64,000 bases of DNA, from positions 62,001 through 126,000 of the forward strand of contig NZ_AOPO01000013.1 of the NCBI RefSeq assembly GCF_000336575.1, read 5' to 3'. This stretch comes from Vreelandella titanicae BH1 (GTDB lineage: Bacteria; Pseudomonadota; Gammaproteobacteria; Pseudomonadales; Halomonadaceae). A program made the translations under genes and the position numbers. Below are positions 60,933-64,000 of the stretch, in pieces (position 1 is the stretch's first letter; each line of letters starts with the position of its first letter). Below the pieces are notes generated by a model, which was not told the DNA's origin, did no database searches, and worked only from the letters and a program-made list of their open reading frames with translations.

Positions 60933-63879
60933 CGATACCCTTTATATAGTTGATGCCCGTAAGAAATCACAGTTCAACCAGCTAGAGGATTGGCTGGTGG
61001 CATTGTCAGAGGTTTTCACGCCAGATAATCCTGCTGGCAGCGCTCACGTTTTGCTGCTTGGTTTTGATGAAGTTAGTCTGGTTGCCTGCCACCGCCATCT
61101 GTTTCGCCTTGGCGTGGCTCCTAGAAGGTGTCACACGCTGTTGCCCGACCAGGAAGAAACGCTGGCATCGGTGAGTGCCGCTTTGCCTGATATCGTTGTA
61201 CAGCATATGATTAATGCGTTGATGCCCTCAGCGATAATAGATATTGCCACGGGTGAAAGGCGACTGGCGCTCGAACTGACGTCTACGCCTTCAAGTATTG
61301 ATGCTGACAGACCGACGCTGGCCTTTATTTCGCCACTGCCGCCTCAAACAACGGGCATCGCCAACTACAGTGCAGAATTACTACCTTATCTAGCCACGCA
61401 TTTTACTATTACGCTGGTAGTTGATCAGCCCGAAGTAGATCGCGAGCTAAGCAGTGTTTTTGAATGTATCAATGCTGACACTTTTCTGCAGCGAGCTGAA
61501 TCCTTCGATTACACCCTTTATCAGGTGGGGAATTCACTTTACCATGCCTACCAATTCGGTTTGCTACAGCGGCATCCGGGGATTGTGGTCTTGCACGATT
61601 ACTTCCTGTTTGATGCTGTTTGGTGGCTTAACGAAAGCGGTTTGAAGCCTGACGCGCTAGTACAGCAGCTTTATATTGATCACGGCTACCCGGCACTGCT
61701 GGCACATGCCGAGGCGGCACAAAATGCGCGTGGAGCGGAGCAATACCCAGTGAATGGTATGGTAACTCGCCCAGCAGGTGGTTTGATTTACCACTCCGCC
61801 TTTGCCCGCTCATTGGCCGAACGGTGGCAGCAAGGGCAAGCCGGTCCAACGTATTTAATTCCGCATTTACGCCAACTCCCAGCCCCCTTTGACAAGCAGG
61901 CTGCTCGCAAGGTGCTGGGAATCGCCAGCAATGAGCGAGTCATTGCCAGTTTCGGCGGCATTAACCCCAAAAAACTGTCCCATCTTTTACTGGACGCCTT
62001 TTTAGGTGATCTCGAAGAGAGCGAGCCGCCGTTAGTCAATGCCACGAGCCAGCCGGTGCGACTGGTCTTGGTAGGTGCGCAGCACAGCGGTGAGTACGGC
62101 CATACGCTAGCGCGTCGGATTAAGCGCCATCCCTTTGGTTGCCAAGTGACTGTCACTGGCTATGCTTCTCGCCAGGAATACCAGCGTTGGCTGCAAGCCG
62201 CCGATATCGCCGTACAGCTACGCACCCAGTCTCGTGGTGAGACATCAGGCGCTATTATTGATGCGATGGCCCATGGACTAGCAGTGATTGCCAACGCCCA
62301 TGGCAGCAGTGCGGAACTGCCTTCGCAAAGTCATTGGCAGTTGGCCGATGACCCCGAGCAGCAACTGTTAGCACCGCTGCGTCAAGCGCTTTGTCAGCTA
62401 ATTGCTGATGATGACGAGCGTGAACGGCTGGGACAGGCAGGGCGGGCTTACGTGACCACCATGCTGGCACCAGAGCGGGTGGCCGAGCAGTATCGGCATG
62501 CGATTTTGGAGGCACCACTGATCGCGCCCCGTTACCAGTACGAACGATTTCTTGACCAACTGGCAGCGCACGAGCCGCTAAGTGACAAGTTGCAAGAGGC
62601 TGAGTCTGCCAAGCGACTAACAAAAGTGCTAAGCGAGGTGGATACCACACCCGATGAAAACGCACCGCGGCTACTGTTTGATGTTAGCACTATTGCCTGG
62701 GAAGACCTTAAAACCGGGATTGAGCGCGTTACCCGCCGAGTAGCCGACTATCTTCTTCGTTACCCACCTGCCGGTTGGCGGATAGAGCTGATTCGCTGGG
62801 GGGGGGATGATTTCTATCTTGCCCGCGGTTTTGCCAGCCAACACTTAGGACTAGCGCCACCGGGCCCCGATGTGCCAGTAGAAGCACGCCCCGGCGATCG
62901 CTATGTATCCTTGGAGTGGGCGCCGCCGCTACTCAAGCAGGCAGGTCACATTATGCGCCGAATGCGTGCCAGCGGCGTTAGGTTTTATTTTACTGTGCAT
63001 GATTTACTGCCTTTATCACTGCCTGCATGTTTCCCTGAACATATTCCAGCGACGATGAAGGAATGGTTTACATCGGTCAGTGAGCTGGCAGATGGCATTA
63101 CTTGTGTCTCTCGCCAAGTAGCCGAGGAAGTTGATGCCGCGCTCGATCGGCAGGGCTTTCAGGAAGGGCAGCGGCCCTGGGTCAAGCACTTCCACCTTGG
63201 AGCCGATTTTCAACCACCTACGAGCGCGGTATTAAGCACAGCAGAGCAACAATGGTTGCAACCGCTGGCTAGGTGTCGTGGGCCGATCCTATTAATGGTG
63301 GGCACCATTGAACCGCGCAAGGGGCATCAACAAGTGCTAGACGCGATGGAGCAATGCTGGGCGGAATGCACTGATATTAATCTGGTGGTGGTGGGCAAGC
63401 AAGGCTGGCAGGTAGAAGGCCTGGTTCGCCGCATCAAACGGCATCCGAGGCGTGGCCAGCAGCTGTTTTGGGTGGAAGGTGCCAGCGATACGCTGCTGGA
63501 AGAGCTCTATCGGCGAAGCGATGTGCTTGTGGCAGCCTCTTACGGTGAAGGGTTTGGGCTGCCACTGATTGAGGCTGCTCGCCAGGGTATTGCTATTTTC
63601 GCCCGAGATATTCCGGTTTTCCGCGAGGTCGCGGGTGACTATGCGACTTACTTCGACGCCGATACACCTCAAGCGCTAGCGCAGGCGCTGCAAGACTGGG
63701 CTAGCGACTGGCGGGAAGGTCATACGATTGCTTCTGATGGCATGCCTTATCTCGGCTGGCAGCAAAGCAGCGAGCAGTGGTTAGCTGCGGTGCTTGGAGA
63801 CCAATTATTAACCGAACAATGTTCGTCAGAAAACACAGCGACCTATCCAAGGAGCCATGCCCATGGCATTGCCAGGTAA
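60925..63879 (+). CDS. Two-domain glycosyltransferase (tandem GT4)
   Basis: 984 residues. The first GT-B unit starts at about residue 128 (ALAFISPLPPQTTGIANYSAELLPYLATHF) and has its donor motif in AADIAVQLRTQSRGETSGAIIDAMAHGLAVI (about 430-460). The second unit begins near residue 575 (RLLFDVSTIAWEDLKTGIERVTRRVADYLL), with donor motif GTIEPRKGHQQVLDAME and DVLVAASYGEGFGLPLIEAARQGI (about 860-885). The two halves probably add two sugars in turn. It overlaps the small basic gene by 8 bases and the transporter gene by 23 bases. Confidence 0.93.
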   Translation: MNNDTLYIVDARKKSQFNQLEDWLVALSEVFTPDNPAGSAHVLLLGFDEVSLVACHRHLFRLGVAPRRCHTLLPDQEETLASVSAALPDIVVQHMINALMPSAIIDIATGERRLALELTSTPSSIDADRPTLAFISPLPPQTTGIANYSAELLPYLATHFTITLVVDQPEVDRELSSVFECINADTFLQRAESFDYTLYQVGNSLYHAYQFGLLQRHPGIVVLHDYFLFDAVWWLNESGLKPDALVQQLYIDHGYPALLAHAEAAQNARGAEQYPVNGMVTRPAGGLIYHSAFARSLAERWQQGQAGPTYLIPHLRQLPAPFDKQAARKVLGIASNERVIASFGGINPKKLSHLLLDAFLGDLEESEPPLVNATSQPVRLVLVGAQHSGEYGHTLARRIKRHPFGCQVTVTGYASRQEYQRWLQAADIAVQLRTQSRGETSGAIIDAMAHGLAVIANAHGSSAELPSQSHWQLADDPEQQLLAPLRQALCQLIADDDERERLGQAGRAYVTTMLAPERVAEQYRHAILEAPLIAPRYQYERFLDQLAAHEPLSDKLQEAESAKRLTKVLSEVDTTPDENAPRLLFDVSTIAWEDLKTGIERVTRRVADYLLRYPPAGWRIELIRWGGDDFYLARGFASQHLGLAPPGPDVPVEARPGDRYVSLEWAPPLLKQAGHIMRRMRASGVRFYFTVHDLLPLSLPACFPEHIPATMKEWFTSVSELADGITCVSRQVAEEVDAALDRQGFQEGQRPWVKHFHLGADFQPPTSAVLSTAEQQWLQPLARCRGPILLMVGTIEPRKGHQQVLDAMEQCWAECTDINLVVVGKQGWQVEGLVRRIKRHPRRGQQLFWVEGASDTLLEELYRRSDVLVAASYGEGFGLPLIEAARQGIAIFARDIPVFREVAGDYATYFDADTPQALAQALQDWASDWREGHTIASDGMPYLGWQQSSEQWLAAVLGDQLLTEQCSSENTATYPRSHAHGIAR

Positions 63880-64000
63880 CCGCGAGATGCGTCCGTTATT
63901 GAAAAAACGAGTACGTCAAACCCTGAGCTGGTGGCGGCAGCATTTACCACTGATTATTCTGCTAACCCGCCAAGAGCTGGTGGATCGCCACAAAGGCTCG
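63857..64000 (+). CDS. ABC-2 type polysaccharide exporter permease, 3' truncated by window edge
   Basis: Only the first 48 codons are present. ATG 63857 lies 2 bases after AAGGAG, with an alternative ATG two codons on. The sequence has LPLIILLTRQELVDRHKGS, the N-terminal amphipathic segment of Wzm/KpsM/TagG-like permeases before their first helix. It would export the glycan to the periplasm together with an ATPase expected downstream. The identification rests on this short segment and the cluster context. Confidence 0.7.
   Translation, partial: MPMALPGNREMRPLLKKRVRQTLSWWRQHLPLIILLTRQELVDRHKGS

Overview
The window looks like the chromosome of a halophilic or marine gammaproteobacterium of the Halomonadaceae (Halomonas or a close relative). 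I infer this from the gene types and overall protein character: SHMT, UmuDC, a TAXI-type TRAP transporter, an NSS transporter, and a Csr/Rsm-type RNA pair. No rRNA and no complete tRNA is visible.

Region 1 (1-7 kb) is accessory DNA. It holds the 3' part of a umuC, a primase/helicase-like ATPase with a degenerate P-loop, a replication-initiator-like protein (Inovirus Gp2/YagK type), an AlpA-type regulator, two unknown genes and about 1.3 kb of gene-poor sequence. Region 2 (7-15.3 kb) looks like an envelope-stress and polymyxin-type module. On the minus strand are a GT9 glycosyltransferase, diacylglycerol kinase, a PAP2 phosphatase and a phosphoethanolamine transferase. Divergent from these is a PmrAB/QseBC-like two-component system preceded by PmrA-box-like direct repeats, followed by a VIT-family transporter and a cytochrome b561/PepSY pair.

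Region 3 (15.4-25 kb) is a patchwork. It contains an IS3-family remnant, a broken MFS gene, a persulfide-dioxygenase/YeeE-YedE sulfur operon, and a decayed second copy of a regulator-kinase-VIT module. It also contains a tyrosine integrase with a tRNA-Ser-like 3' end beside it, a metallothionein, and an MntA-HepT toxin-antitoxin pair flanked by a CLCA_X gene and a fragment of a second CLCA_X 3' end. A DJ-1/PfpI protein and a glutaredoxin-MauE fusion follow. Region 4 (25.3-26.3 kb) carries two paralogous GGA-rich small RNAs, each with its own terminator, that look like CsrA/RsmA-sequestering RNAs.

Region 5 (26.2-41 kb) is mostly metabolic. It has an M42 peptidase, a LysR gene divergent from a TAXI-TRAP/AtuA operon, an MFS and an NSS transporter, a second and intact umuDC operon with a LexA box, glyA and a phosphomannomutase-type gene. 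Region 6 (41.2-53.1 kb) is a type I secretion locus: a 1531-residue ExeM/NucH-type nuclease and a divergent 5'-nucleotidase, both carrying DUF4214 repeats and lacking Sec signals, followed by the ABC, HlyD and TolC components. Together they suggest secreted enzymes that break down extracellular DNA and nucleotides, probably for phosphate or nucleoside scavenging. Region 7 (53.1-64 kb) is an exopolysaccharide or glycan cluster: a WcaJ-type initiating transferase, a DUF6311/GtrB/GtrA cassette, ManC, two glycosyltransferase genes (one with two GT4 domains), a small basic protein and the start of an ABC-2 exporter permease.
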